Source: Microcoleus sp. FACHB-672
Lineage (GTDB): Bacteria > Cyanobacteriota > Cyanobacteriia > Cyanobacteriales > Oscillatoriaceae
Length of the DNA: 64,000 bases
Assembly: GCF_014695725.1 (NCBI RefSeq)
Contig: NZ_JACJOU010000016.1
Location: 124,001-188,000, forward strand
Reading direction: 5' to 3'
Part shown: one piece after another, positions 36,530 through 46,500 of the stretch
How the letters are laid out: each line of letters begins with the position of its first letter
Position numbering within the stretch: the stretch's first letter is position 1
Position numbers and translations under genes: made by a program
Notes under the pieces: model-generated
Seen by the model: only the letters and a program-made list of their open reading frames with translations
Database searches by the model: none
Told to the model about the DNA's origin: nothing

Positions 36530-37094
36530 TGATTACCTCCGTTTGGCTAAACACCCGATAAAATCTAGAAACTTGATCGCCTCTACCCCAGTCCTTCTTG
36601 ATATCTGAGGGGGGCTTTTGATTGCCGGTGACGGCACAACCGATGAATTAGTTAAGCGTGTTGGGCTTTCTCAGCCGGATGAAAGCCTGGGCTAGGCGAA
36701 ACGCATTTTGCCATCTAGCTCAGCTAGAGCGTAACGTTATTTGTGTTGTATTTCAGCTACCCAAAGGCATACTCCAGCCAAGGTTGAGGTAACCTCTCTG
36801 GTTTTGCCACCCGCTGCCGGCTAGTCAGGAGTATTAATAAATTGCACACAGAGAATCCTTGAAACTTCTTAATAAGCGGTTTTTTTATTTATTTATATGC
36901 AATTTAAACATAATTTTAGAAAAATTGTCAGACAGCAAAAAAGGCTGTGGTGAAGCTTATGCCTGAGTAATTTTACTTAAGATTAACTAAGGGCGGATTC
37001 CATTGAGCTGAATATATAACTTTTGATAGGTGTAAGGACTCCCACAATGTTGATAAATAGAATGTATAAGAAAACACTAAGGAGACAGCAAGAT
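36530..37094. other. Intergenic upstream of cphA2 and a small gene
   Basis: No gene is supported. It contains the divergent 5' regions. The nearest GTA...TAC pair (36748-36760) has seven rather than eight intervening bases, so I do not call an NtcA site. Confidence 0.5.
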
Positions 37095-37295
37095 ATGAAT
37101 GCTACACAGGCTGATCTCAGAGATGAAGTTCACAAACTAGCTGAGGAAGCTTTCCATCGCAAACTCATTTCTGGCTATGGCGATGGGGCAAACCGCAATG
37201 AATACCAAATCGTATACGAGGGCAAACCCAGACATTTCTCCCTTGAGCACGCTCGCTATTTATTACTCAATTTAACAAACCCGTCGCGTGTGTAA
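37095..37295 (+). CDS. Small hypothetical protein, 66 aa
   Basis: I chose ATG 37095 because TAAGGAGAC stands just upstream; a longer reading from 37023 lacks a ribosome site. The product is soluble and charged (DLRDEVHKLAEEAFHRKL, then YGDGANRNEYQIVYEGKPRHF). It probably has a helix followed by two strands. The family is not recognised. It is monocistronic with its own terminator. Confidence 0.65.
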   Translation: MNATQADLRDEVHKLAEEAFHRKLISGYGDGANRNEYQIVYEGKPRHFSLEHARYLLLNLTNPSRV

Positions 37296-37804
37296 GTGGA
37301 TAAACCGGCACAATATTTGTTCTCCCGGTGCTGTTGGTATAAAAGAGTAACCTAATTTCTCAGACAGCTCCCCCAAGCTTCCATCTGCTGTGACTTTAGC
37401 AATCCCCCAAAACCCCCTACATGGGGGTTCTTTTTGTTGGAGGGTCAATTTTATCTTCTGTAAAATATTAGTTGTGTTACTGAAAAATTAATCATCGCAG
37501 AAATATATTTATACTTTCTTATTTTAAATTAATATTTTAATTTCAATAATTATTTAAAGCGATAACACTTTCGGGCTATCTCTTGCTCTTTGCATAAGTC
37601 AAGAAAAAAACTTCCAAAGTTAGTGCCGCCCCTATCTGCCTTTTAGCTGGGCAAGAACTCTACCTTTGGTGGATGAGGCTGCGAGTGTAATTGATTAATA
37701 TATAAAAAACTATAAAAACTTGTCAAACAGCTTAAAAACTCGTAACTCAGCGCTCACCAGGTAGTGAGCCATCCAAAAGCAGATTTAGAAAGTAATAAGA
37801 AGCT
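37296..37804. terminator. Intergenic with an intrinsic terminator at 37411-37435
   Basis: AACCCCC (37411-37417) and GGGGGTT (37423-37429) form a stem with a 5-nt loop followed by CTTTTT, a good terminator for the 66-residue gene. The rest of the 509 bp is AT-rich with no gene seen. Confidence 0.75.
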
Positions 37805-38023
37805 ATGATCCTCTCTCCCGTCTGTTTAATTACTCTAGTGGCTGCTGGTGCAGCAGTTTGGACACTCCTGCACACAACGAATGCCCTATTCACGCTTGTT
37901 GCTTTAGGGGCAGTAATTGTTTGCTGCCTGTTGGGTTTTACTTTCGCTCCTTTGCCGTTGCGAGTCTTGATAGTCTTCACCGTTATTGGTGCAGATTGGC
38001 TGCAAGTTTCAAGTAGAAGCTAG
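37805..38023 (+). CDS. Possible small membrane protein, 72 aa
   Basis: The reading frame encodes two hydrophobic segments (VCLITLVAAGAAVWTLLH; ALFTLVALGAVIVCCLLGF) and a shorter third one, a composition unlikely by chance in a non-coding frame but not proof of expression. No clear Shine-Dalgarno is seen (AATAAGAAGCT precedes the ATG). Family unknown. Confidence 0.35.
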   Translation: MILSPVCLITLVAAGAAVWTLLHTTNALFTLVALGAVIVCCLLGFTFAPLPLRVLIVFTVIGADWLQVSSRS

Positions 38024-38794
38024 CCAAGAATGAGGGAATTTTAGCTAATTGCATCAGCAGCAAAAACACGCGGCATTTTTGGGTTTTGTCTTAGAAATTT
38101 TTGAGGTTTGCTTACTCAAATTACCGGCTGAGGATAAATCGGTTAAGCGCCAGCCTCCGCCGCGCAGCAAATCTCGATGGCCGGCTGCAAAGACTTAACC
38201 TAATCAGTATAAAATTAAAAAAGTTAGGATTAAAAATTCCCTGTTTAGGATGGCTATTAGAGAGAAATACTCACTTCAGAGCTGGCAGGAGCTTGTTTAT
38301 CTGCTGCGTGAGAGACAACTAAAAGGCGGCTTAAAAAGGTGAGCCACAGGAAGTTTGCTTTAGTCTGTATTACTGCTCACCCAACAACTTAACCTTAAAA
38401 TACTCCTTAAGTTATATCGAAATACTCTGTGAGGATGAAGCTGTTCTGCTATCGCAGTTGTTAGACTAGAATTCGCCAGTCAAGCTTTTAAAATTGTCCA
38501 ATTCAGGATGTTATTTGATTTGGAGAAGAGAGTTTGAAGCAGCTAAAAGGTTTTAAGCTAGATAATCTTTTTAAAAAATTGCATCAATATTTTGTTGAAA
38601 TTTTCTGATATTTTGTCTGCCAAACTCATAATTGACTGAGTGAAGCGGCAGAACATAAGGCTTGTTTAGCAGACCCAAAAACCTTTAGTTGAAATAATCC
38701 TGAGTTGCTTTGATAAGTTTAGGGGCGTTAGAGGAGCCGGGGCGGTTACCCTACGGTAAATATCACCCATGCTACGCAATTAAGGAAAAAAAAT
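38024..38794. other. Intergenic (771 bp), no supported gene
   Basis: I find no reliable coding sequence, RNA gene or strong hairpin. A reading frame at 38101-38322 has no ribosome site and an Arg/Leu-rich, non-protein-like composition. Confidence 0.45.
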
Positions 38795-39016
38795 ATGATA
38801 TCTCAAGATCTTATTTTTCTGTTTCGCGAAACAGCTTGCCGGTTTCTACTCAGGCAACCTTTAACATCTAAAGCACCTTCTGAATGCCTTTTAAATTTGC
38901 CCTGTGGCTGTTCTAATCCGGGGACAGCGATCAAATGTGAAGACTGTCCTTATCTAGAGAGCTGTTTATCGCGAGTGAAAAGCTTCGCGGCGCAAAACCA
39001 GCACACGAGTGTTTAA
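38795..39016 (+). CDS. Small cysteine-rich hypothetical protein, 73 aa
   Basis: ATG preceded by AAGGAAAAAAA. The C-terminal half has a compact cysteine pattern, PCGCSNPGTAIKCEDCPYL followed by ESC: C-x-C-x9-C-x2-C-x5-C, which could bind zinc or an Fe-S cluster. It lies upstream of cyanophycinase on the same strand, separated by 287 bp. Family not recognised. Confidence 0.5.
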   Translation: MISQDLIFLFRETACRFLLRQPLTSKAPSECLLNLPCGCSNPGTAIKCEDCPYLESCLSRVKSFAAQNQHTSV

Positions 39017-39303
39017 GGATTGCTTCCAAAGGTGGCCAGCTTGGTCTGTCCTCAAGCCCAACTTTTTTAGAGTGCCGACCCCGTGAGCGAGCTGAAATGC
39101 TCAGTTTTGCGGCATTTCTACCGGCTCAACGAACTTTAAAGATAAAGTTAATCATTGGTGCGGTTGGCAGCCTTCACGAAAGGAGTGACAAGCGTTACTA
39201 ATTTCTGTTTAATTTTCTGTCTCAATCTATACCTAGAGGATGTGTTAACGAAATACATTGTCATGTTTTATTAATAGTTAACTTAATCAGCATTAGAGGC
39301 ACT

Positions 39304-40131
39304 ATGTCGGAAAATCAAAACCGTGGGCAATTAGTCATTATTGGTGGGGCGGAAGATAAGGAAGGAGACTGCAAAATCCTTCGTGAATTCGTGCGACGCG
39401 CCGGCGGCATTAAAGCTAGAATTGCCGTAATGACCGCTGCAACCAGCCTGCCTAGAGAAGTTGGAGATAACTATGTCAGAGTGTTTGAGCGGTTAGGTGC
39501 TGAAGATGTTCGAGTCGTTAACAGCGAACGTCGCGAAGATGCAAGTGACTCCAGCTACTTAGAAACCATAGAAAATTGCACCGCCGTGTTTTTCACCGGC
39601 GGCGATCAAGCCCGTATTATCGAGTTGTTAAAAGACACCGAACTCGATACAGCGATTCACAGACGCTACGCTGAAGGAATCGTGGTGGGGGGGACAAGTG
39701 CAGGTGCCGCGATGATGCCCGACGAAATGATTATTGAGGGAGACTCTGAGACAAATCCTCGTGTGGATGTGGTGGCAATGGGTCCTGGTATGGGCTTCCT
39801 GCCGGGGATCGTAGTGGATCAGCATTTCGCACAGCGTGGACGCTTGGGCCGCTTAATTTCAGCACTGGTACAGCAGCCGGCAGTTTTGGGATTAGGAATT
39901 GACGAGAACACAGCAATTATTGTCAACGGTGACGAGTTTGAAGTTGTGGGCGAAGGCGCGGTGACAGTCATCGATGAAACCGAAAAAACCCATGACAACA
40001 TCGATGGACTTTTGAAAGATGAGGCTTTAGCCGTTTGCGGCGCTAAACTCCACATTCTGCCACATGGATATCGCTTTAACTTAAAAACCCGAAAGCCGGT
40101 TCTTGAAAGAGTTCCTGCGCCGATGGCATAA
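39304..40131 (+). CDS. cphB: Cyanophycinase
   Basis: Serine peptidase (S51 family) that hydrolyses cyanophycin to beta-Asp-Arg dipeptides. The 275-residue product shows GQLVIIGGAEDKEGD at the N-terminus, FFTGGDQARI, the nucleophile elbow GGTSAGAAMM, the DQHFAQRGRLGRL region and GLGIDENTA. Length is normal. No cphA1 follows it in this window, unlike the common cphBA1 arrangement, but a CphA2-like gene is encoded at 34619-36529. The dipeptides released could be re-polymerised by CphA2 (known biochemistry; the local link is inferred). Confidence 0.96.
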   Translation: MSENQNRGQLVIIGGAEDKEGDCKILREFVRRAGGIKARIAVMTAATSLPREVGDNYVRVFERLGAEDVRVVNSERREDASDSSYLETIENCTAVFFTGGDQARIIELLKDTELDTAIHRRYAEGIVVGGTSAGAAMMPDEMIIEGDSETNPRVDVVAMGPGMGFLPGIVVDQHFAQRGRLGRLISALVQQPAVLGLGIDENTAIIVNGDEFEVVGEGAVTVIDETEKTHDNIDGLLKDEALAVCGAKLHILPHGYRFNLKTRKPVLERVPAPMA

Positions 40132-40177
40132 ACCGCTCAGTAGGGCCTCAAAAGAGCAAGGGTCTAAAACTAAAAAA

Positions 40178-40220
40178 ATGGGCAAGAGGCGGGACTAATT
40201 TGCCCGAATCTCTTGCCCAT
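40178..40220 (+). terminator. Hairpin after cphB
   Basis: ATGGGCAAGAG (40178-40188) is the exact reverse complement of CTCTTGCCCAT (40210-40220). There is no strong T-run downstream. It lies between cphB and a convergent small gene. Confidence 0.6.
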
Positions 40221-40308
40221 TCCCAAAAAACCAGCAGTTTAAAAGTTGTTAGTAGCTGCGCTCGTTAGGATTGTTTGATAGCGTTAAGAACGAGCGCATT
40301 TGATAAGT

Positions 40309-40560
40309 TTAAGCACTTTTTAGCTGTTCGTCGGCAGCAGACGACTGCGCCTGAGAGGTAGACACTAACTTCCAGCCGGCACTCATGAGTTTTTGATAGG
40401 TTGCCCAGCCCTTAGATCCTCCAGGAACTTGATAGTCTGGGACGGCAAATTGTGGAAAAGCCTTGTAGGGTCGCCAGGGATCACTGGCTGCGGTTCGCAG
40501 GTGCAAGATTTTCTCTTCACTCGATCCGAGCGTGGGTAACCAGCACATTTCTCTTAGCAT
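40309..40560 (-). CDS. Small hypothetical protein, 83 aa
   Basis: Start chosen at ATG 40560, preceded by a good GAGGAG site; a longer reading from 40605 is less likely. The protein begins MLREMCWLPTLGSSEE and has an aromatic-rich centre (DPWRPYKAFPQFAVPDY, GSKGWATYQKLM) and a polar tail. It has no membrane segment. I do not recognise the family. It is convergent with cphB. Confidence 0.65.
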   Translation of the reverse strand: MLREMCWLPTLGSSEEKILHLRTAASDPWRPYKAFPQFAVPDYQVPGGSKGWATYQKLMSAGWKLVSTSQAQSSAADEQLKSA

Positions 40561-41001
40561 GGGAAACTCCTCTATAAAAATAAGGTGAATTTTGGAGTCA
40601 GACAAGTTCCCTAGTCAATCGGCCCAGACTGCCATTGATAACAACTTATAAGTGATTATGAGCAACCCAAAGCTCTGGTAGAAACTAGAGAAAGGTTATC
40701 CATTCGGGTAATATAGAGATAGTTTTTTTTGTACCCGCTGGCTTTCTACCTATGACCCCATTCTCGTCATTAAAGTTTCCAATCACCTCTGTCTAAAGCT
40801 TTATCTATTTTTGGTAAAAAAATGTTTCTAAAGCTACAAAATTAGGTTTTTTTATAATCCACAAGCAGGAAAAACCCCGGTTCCGTAGCTAATATTACAA
40901 ATTGTGAAGAGATTTTTATATTTCCGCAGAATGATGACCCGCCTCACTGAATCCCTCAAAATAGGTGGACTCATACCCTCAGAAACAAAGTTGAACGGTT
41001 G
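40561..41001. other. Intergenic (441 bp)
   Basis: AT-rich, with promoter-like sequence for the 83-residue gene. It ends at the GH13 pseudogene. Nothing else is seen. Confidence 0.5.
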
Positions 41002-41335
41002 ATGGCTTGCTCTATTGAATTTAAGTTATTCGCTCCCAACAATAAAGCAGCAGAGTTAATTGGGTCATTCTCCGACTGGAAAGAAATCCCGATGGAAAAA
41101 GATGAGGATGGCTACTTTCGGACATAGGTTGAGCTGGAAGATAGCATTTATCGCTATAAATTCCGGGTTCAGTTCGGTAAAAGTTTGGCCGGCTACTCAG
41201 TTCCTAACTTCCCGTTAGCGCGAATCTGGCGCGATTTAATCGACAATTGCGGTATAAACAGTTGTGGAGGGAACTATGATACTTGACTTGCCAGAAACGA
41301 CAGCAAAACTGTTAATTTTGCAGTCGGCTAAGTGA
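41002..41335 (+). pseudogene. Internally deleted copy of the GH13 gene
   Basis: The first 60 codons parallel the gene at 32858: IEFKLFAPNNKAAELIGSFS, DWKEIPMEKDEDGYFRT and YKFRVQ match IEFNLFAPYNEGAALIGSFS, NWEEIPMKKGEDGYFRT and YKFRVQ. A TAG at 41125-41127 replaces the glutamine of YFRTQV. After FRVQFGKS it jumps to AGYSVPNFP, equivalent to GGYTIPNFP some 440 residues later in the intact protein, then in another frame to MILDLPETTAKLL, equivalent to IMVDLPEYEAKVF. The whole catalytic barrel is missing. This is a relic of a paralogous gene. Confidence 0.93.
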
Positions 41336-41495
41336 ATGATGAGGAAGATTATTTAAGCACAGATAAACGCAGATTAGCTAAGCGGATGTTTTAAAGGTTG
41401 AATCAGGCTTTGTGATTCTATTTAGGAGCCAAGCACTTGACGATGCTTTTCCCTTCTTTGGATATGAGAAGAAAAGATATTTTTAAAACGATCTC

Positions 41496-42278
41496 TTAGC
41501 CTAGTAGCAAAGATTGGCCGCCATCGATCCACATTTCAGTGCCAGTGATGTGGCTGGAAGCTTCGGAGGCTAGAAATAGCACTAATTGTGCGACTTGTTC
41601 CGAGGTTCCGGGTTTGCCATCAGTTAAAGGAATTTGACCTTCGGGAAACTCCACCGGCTCCTTTACAGAGTCAATATTACGCTGTTCTGTATTTTGATCG
41701 ATATTGGTGCTAATTGCCCCCGGACAAATTACATTGACGCGAATTCGGGACTCAGCAAGTTCTAGTGCAACCATTTTTGCGAAAGCAACTTGACCGGCTT
41801 TGGTGGAAGAATAAGCGGTTGCGCCGGTGTTGCTAAAGACGCGAGTGCCATTAATTGAAGAGGTGATGATTACTGAACCGCCTTGTTTTTTCAAATAAGG
41901 CACCGCATATTTAACGGTAAAAAATGTGCCGGTGAGGTTAACTTTGATCGTTTTTTCCCACTCTTCAGGTTTTAATTCCTCAATGGGTGCCCAAACACCA
42001 TTAATGCCGGCGTTGGCAAAAACAATATCGAGCCGGCCCCACTTATCCGAAACTTGTTGATAAGCTTGTTGCATCTGATCGGCTTCTGAAATATCAGCAA
42101 TCACCGACATTGCTTCACCGCCGCTTTGCTGAATCTGCTCAACCACTTCTTTCAATTCATCCTCTGTGCGTCCCAGCGCTGCCACCTTCGTGCCTTCTTT
42201 GGCCAGCAATTTTGCAGCGGCTTTACCGATCCCAGAGCCTGCGCCGGTAATAAGCGCAACTTTATCTGTGAGTTGCAT
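41496..42278 (-). CDS. Short-chain dehydrogenase/reductase
   Basis: Classical SDR of 260 residues with a Rossmann fold: TGAGSGIGKAAA near residue 11, NAG in VFANAGINGVW, the catalytic serine in IITSSINGT and the Y-x3-K in AYSSTKAGQVAF, then CPGAISTNI. After the dinucleotide-binding strand the residues ALGRTEDEL suggest NADP rather than NAD preference (inference). The substrate is unknown. It is divergent from the YihY gene across 79 bp. Confidence 0.92.
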   Translation of the reverse strand: MQLTDKVALITGAGSGIGKAAAKLLAKEGTKVAALGRTEDELKEVVEQIQQSGGEAMSVIADISEADQMQQAYQQVSDKWGRLDIVFANAGINGVWAPIEELKPEEWEKTIKVNLTGTFFTVKYAVPYLKKQGGSVIITSSINGTRVFSNTGATAYSSTKAGQVAFAKMVALELAESRIRVNVICPGAISTNIDQNTEQRNIDSVKEPVEFPEGQIPLTDGKPGTSEQVAQLVLFLASEASSHITGTEMWIDGGQSLLLG

Positions 42279-42357
42279 ACAATTTTTCTTCCTTTAGTTA
42301 GAAGAAACCTAACTTGTCAAAACGATAAAATTCATCCATCTAAAGGAGCAAAATGCC

Positions 42358-43491
42358 GTGAAAATTGACATAATCGGGCTACTCAAACAAACCTTTGCAG
42401 AGTGGCAAGAAGATAAAGCGTCGCGGCTAGCAGCAGCGCTGTCTTATTACACCGCATTTTCCCTTGCGCCGCTATTGATTATCGTAATTGCGATTGTCGC
42501 ATTGGTTTTTGGCCAAGATGCCGCGCAAGGCGAAATTGTCGGACAAATTCAAGGTTTGGTTGGCGAGGAGGGTGCAAAAGCAATCGAAACCATGATTCAA
42601 AATTCCCGCAAGCCGGCTGAAGGCACAATTGCCACGATTATCAGTGTGGCTATTCTTTTATTTGGTGCCACCAACGTCTTCAACCAACTACAGGAATCGC
42701 TCAACACGATTTGGGAAGTTGCACCGAAGCCAGGGCGAGGCATTAAAGGGGCGATAAAAGACCGCTTCCCCTCCTTCGCAATGGTTCTCGGAATTGGCTT
42801 TTTACTGCTGGTTTCACTGGTTGTCAGCGCCGGACTTACGGCAGTGAGTAATTATTTAGGTCATCTTTTACCCAACCTCAGTATTGTGTGGCGAGTGGTT
42901 AACTTTCTGTTTTCCTTCGGTGTTATCACACTGCTGTTTGCGATGATTTACAGAGTCTTGCCAGACGCTAAAATTGCCTGGGGTGATGTTTGGATTGGGG
43001 CAGCGATTACTTCTCTGCTATTTACGATAGGTAAATCTTTAATAGGGTTGTATTTAGGAAATAGCAGCGTCGGTTCAACTTATGGGGCTGCCGGCTCGTT
43101 TGTTGTGCTGCTGCTATGGGTGAATTATTCCGCGCAAATTCTGTTCTTTGGGGCTGAATTTACGCAGGTTTATGCAAATAAATACGGCTCCAGAATTGTG
43201 CCGAATAAAAATGCTTTGCCCCTCACGGAAAAGGCTAGAGCCGGCGAAGGAATGCCCCGCACAAGTTATATGGAGATAGCTAGCGCTCAAGACGATGAAA
43301 AGCAAGCTGCCCATGAAAAAAACCGAGTTGCCGGCGACAACCGAGTTTCTACACAAGAGGCTGATGAGACGCCTGAGTATCAGCCGGTGAAGAAAAAGCC
43401 CCCACACCCGGCAGCCATTGCCCTCAGTGTGATGATTGGTGCTTATCGCAGCGGGACGAAGCTGTTGGGAATCAACAAAAATCGCCGTTAA
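42358..43491 (+). CDS. YihY/BrkB family inner-membrane protein
   Basis: The protein has 377 residues with GTG start. About six membrane segments span residues 25-265, with the family hallmarks ASRLAAALSYYTAFSLAPLL near residue 22, FNQLQESLNTIW near residue 117, and YGAAGSFVVLLLWVNYSAQILFFGAEF toward the end (given in part). A ~110-residue charged cytosolic tail ends in VKKKPPHPAAIALS. The family was once annotated as ribonuclease BN in error; its transport function is unsettled. It converges on the NRPS gene, leaving only 34 bp. Confidence 0.92.
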   Translation: MKIDIIGLLKQTFAEWQEDKASRLAAALSYYTAFSLAPLLIIVIAIVALVFGQDAAQGEIVGQIQGLVGEEGAKAIETMIQNSRKPAEGTIATIISVAILLFGATNVFNQLQESLNTIWEVAPKPGRGIKGAIKDRFPSFAMVLGIGFLLLVSLVVSAGLTAVSNYLGHLLPNLSIVWRVVNFLFSFGVITLLFAMIYRVLPDAKIAWGDVWIGAAITSLLFTIGKSLIGLYLGNSSVGSTYGAAGSFVVLLLWVNYSAQILFFGAEFTQVYANKYGSRIVPNKNALPLTEKARAGEGMPRTSYMEIASAQDDEKQAAHEKNRVAGDNRVSTQEADETPEYQPVKKKPPHPAAIALSVMIGAYRSGTKLLGINKNRR

Positions 43492-43525
43492 GCGAAATCT
43501 GACGAAGATAAAGGAAAGTTTTTAA

Positions 43526-46500
43526 TTACTTATTAAAGTAACCCCCAATTTGTTCTGCTAGAACTTGAACATTGGGGGTTTTCATCATTTCTAGATGGTT
43601 GCCGGTAACTAAATGAACGTCTGTTCCCGACTCAGTCAGCTCACTCCATCCCATCGTTGGATCTTGACTGTCTGCACTTCCCTGTTCGCAACTTTTAAAA
43701 AGCGTAATTCGGTTAGGGTAAGTTTTGGGAGTATAGCTGAGAGTGGCTTGACTGTTAGCCTGAAAAACGCGAAACATTGACCGAATGGTGAGTTGATTTA
43801 GCCTTCTCAATTTAGCCTCTTGCGGCATTAAATTAACCATTACTGCCTTTTCTAAAATAAACTTCAATGACCTACGATTTTTGAGTTGAAAAACCTTACT
43901 TAAACGAAGAAGATTACTTGTGAATGATTGTGTTTTATGCTTCTCCGAAACGTTCGTCAAATACAAGTAATCCAGAAGAAATGGCCAAATAGAGCGCCTG
44001 ACCGTGTTAAAGAGAAATTTGCAACCATTCCAGAAAGAAAATTTGTTACCGGCAACAGGTGCAGCCGTGTCTAGCAAAGCGAGTAACCCCACTTCCTCTC
44101 CTGCTTTTTGTAACTGTTGCGCCATCTCAAACGCAACCAACCCCCCAAAAGACCAACCGCCTAAAAAATAAGGCCCATTCGGCTGCACCGCCCGTAATGC
44201 TTTGATATAGTAAGCGGCCATTTCTTCAATGCGGGTTAAAGGAGATTGTTCGCCATCAATTCCGATGGGTTGCAATCCGTAAAATGGTTGATTTTCTCCT
44301 AAATAATAGGCTAATTCATAATAAGGAAACACCACGCCAAAGATGGGATGAACACAGAAAAAAGGCGGATTAGAGCCTTTGGGCTGAATCGGAACTAAGG
44401 GCGACCATTTGAGAGATTTTGTTTCCGCAAATAAAGTATTAGCTAAACTTTCTATGGTGGGAGATAAGAAAAGGGAAGATAAGGGCAATTCGCGAGAAAA
44501 TTGTTTGTGAATTTGCTCCATGAGGCGAATCGCTAGGAGTGAATCTCCTCCCAAGTCGAAGAAGCTATCGCCAACACTCACCCGCTCAACATTAAGAACT
44601 TCAGCCCAAATTTTTGCTAATGCTGACTCGGTTGGCGTGCGAGGAGAAATAAAGGTTTTTTGTCGTTGAAGGCGAGTTAAAGCATTGGGTGCCGGCAAAG
44701 CACGACGATCCACTTTACCGCTGGGGGTTGCCGGCAGAGTATCTAGAATGACAAACTCTGAGGGCACCATATATTTTGGCAATTTATCTTTGAGAAATTG
44801 CCGTAGAGTATTGATCAGGGATGAGGGATCAGCAATCGAGTTAGCCGACACGAGATAAGCCACGATTCGCTGATTAACAGAAATATCCTCTAAAACGATT
44901 ACAACTGCTTTTCTAATTGCTGGATATTGATTAATAACCGCTTCAATTTCTCCCAATTCTATGCGAAACCCACGTATTTTTACTTGCTGATCAATGCGAC
45001 CTAAAAATTCAATCTTGCCATCGGGTAAATAACGCGCTAAATCCCCTGTTTTATACAGCCTAGAAGGTTGAAGGGATAAAATTCTTCCTTTCTCCCTAAA
45101 AGGGTTAGGAATAAACCTTTCTGCTGTCAATTCAGGCCGGCAAAGGTAGCCTCGCGCCAACCCATCACCGGCAATGTACAATTCGCCGGTAATGCCAATC
45201 GGTGCCGGCTGTAAATTTCGGTCTAATATATAAACTTGAGTATTCAGAATTGGACGACCAATTGACGGTTTTTTACTATCATCACTAATTTCTGCAAGGG
45301 TTGCCCAAACCGTGGTTTCAGTTGGCCCATAAGCGTTAAAAAATCGACGACCGGCAGCCCAACGCTTTACAATATTTTGAGAGCAAGATTCGCCGGCACA
45401 AATAATTGTTTGTAATGCCGGAAGTTTTTCTGCCGGCAACACGGCTAGCGCTGCCGGTGGTAGGGTAATGTGAGTTATTGCTTGTTTTTGTAATAGCTGA
45501 ATTAAAGGTTGTCCCGGTAAAAGTGATTCTTTTTTTGCTAGGTATAAAGTTGCGCCGGCTTGCAGCGCCATCACAATTTCAAAAATTGAAGCATCAAAAC
45601 TCAAAGAGGCAAATTGCAAAACGCGGTGACTTGGCTTTAAATTAAATGCATCAATTTGAGATTCTACCAGGTTGCACAGTCCCCGGTGTTCGACTAAAAC
45701 ACCTTTTGGCTGTCCCGTCGATCCAGAGGTATAAATTACATAAGCGAGGTTGCCGGTTGTGACGTTGCTTGATGGGTTTTCTTTGCTGTGTCGGGAAACA
45801 TTATTTTTGTCTTTACCCAGATAAATAATAGAAAATTCATGCTGCCGGCTTTCTCTATTTTCCCAAAATAACGGGGTTGAAATTGAATCAGTTACCAAGA
45901 TGGATACCTGAGCATCTTCTAACATGAAATTCAAGCGTTCTTGGGGATAGCTTGGATCTAAAGGTAGGTAAGCCCCACCGGCTTTGAAGATCCCCAGCAG
46001 CGCCACTATCATTTCAATAGAACGTTCTAGGCAAATCCCAACTAAAACCTCTGGCTTTACTCCCATTTTTTGCAAGTAATGGGCGAGTTGATTTGCGCGG
46101 TAGTTCAGTTCGCGATAAGTTAATCTTTCGTTTTCAAAAACAATTGCGGCTGCCTCCGGGTAGCGTTCTACTTGCGCTTCAAATAAGTGATGGAAACAGC
46201 GCCTATTTTGAGATACAGTTATATTAAATTTTCCTAATAATTTATGCCGCTCTGCCTCAGTTAAAATTTGCAAATAACCGATGTGCTGTTCGGGATCGAT
46301 AATAATATTTTCTAAAAGAATTTGGAAATGTCCCAACATTCGGCTAATGGTTGCCGGCTCGAATAAATCCGTGCTGTAGACCACTTGGCCTTTCAACCCT
46401 TCTAAATCTTGCCACAGGTGGAATTCTAAATCTAATTTTGCGGTGCCTGGGTCAAATTCAAATAATTTTAGGGTTAATCCGGGTAATTCTAGGGTTTCTA

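Noticed and set aside
36748-36760. NtcA-like GTA...TAC site near cphA2
   Set aside because: Spacing is seven, not the eight bases of the known consensus, and no matching -10 box is placed correctly.
38101-38322. 73-codon frame in the spacer before the Cys-rich gene
   Set aside because: Arg/Leu-rich composition with no ribosome site; likely chance.
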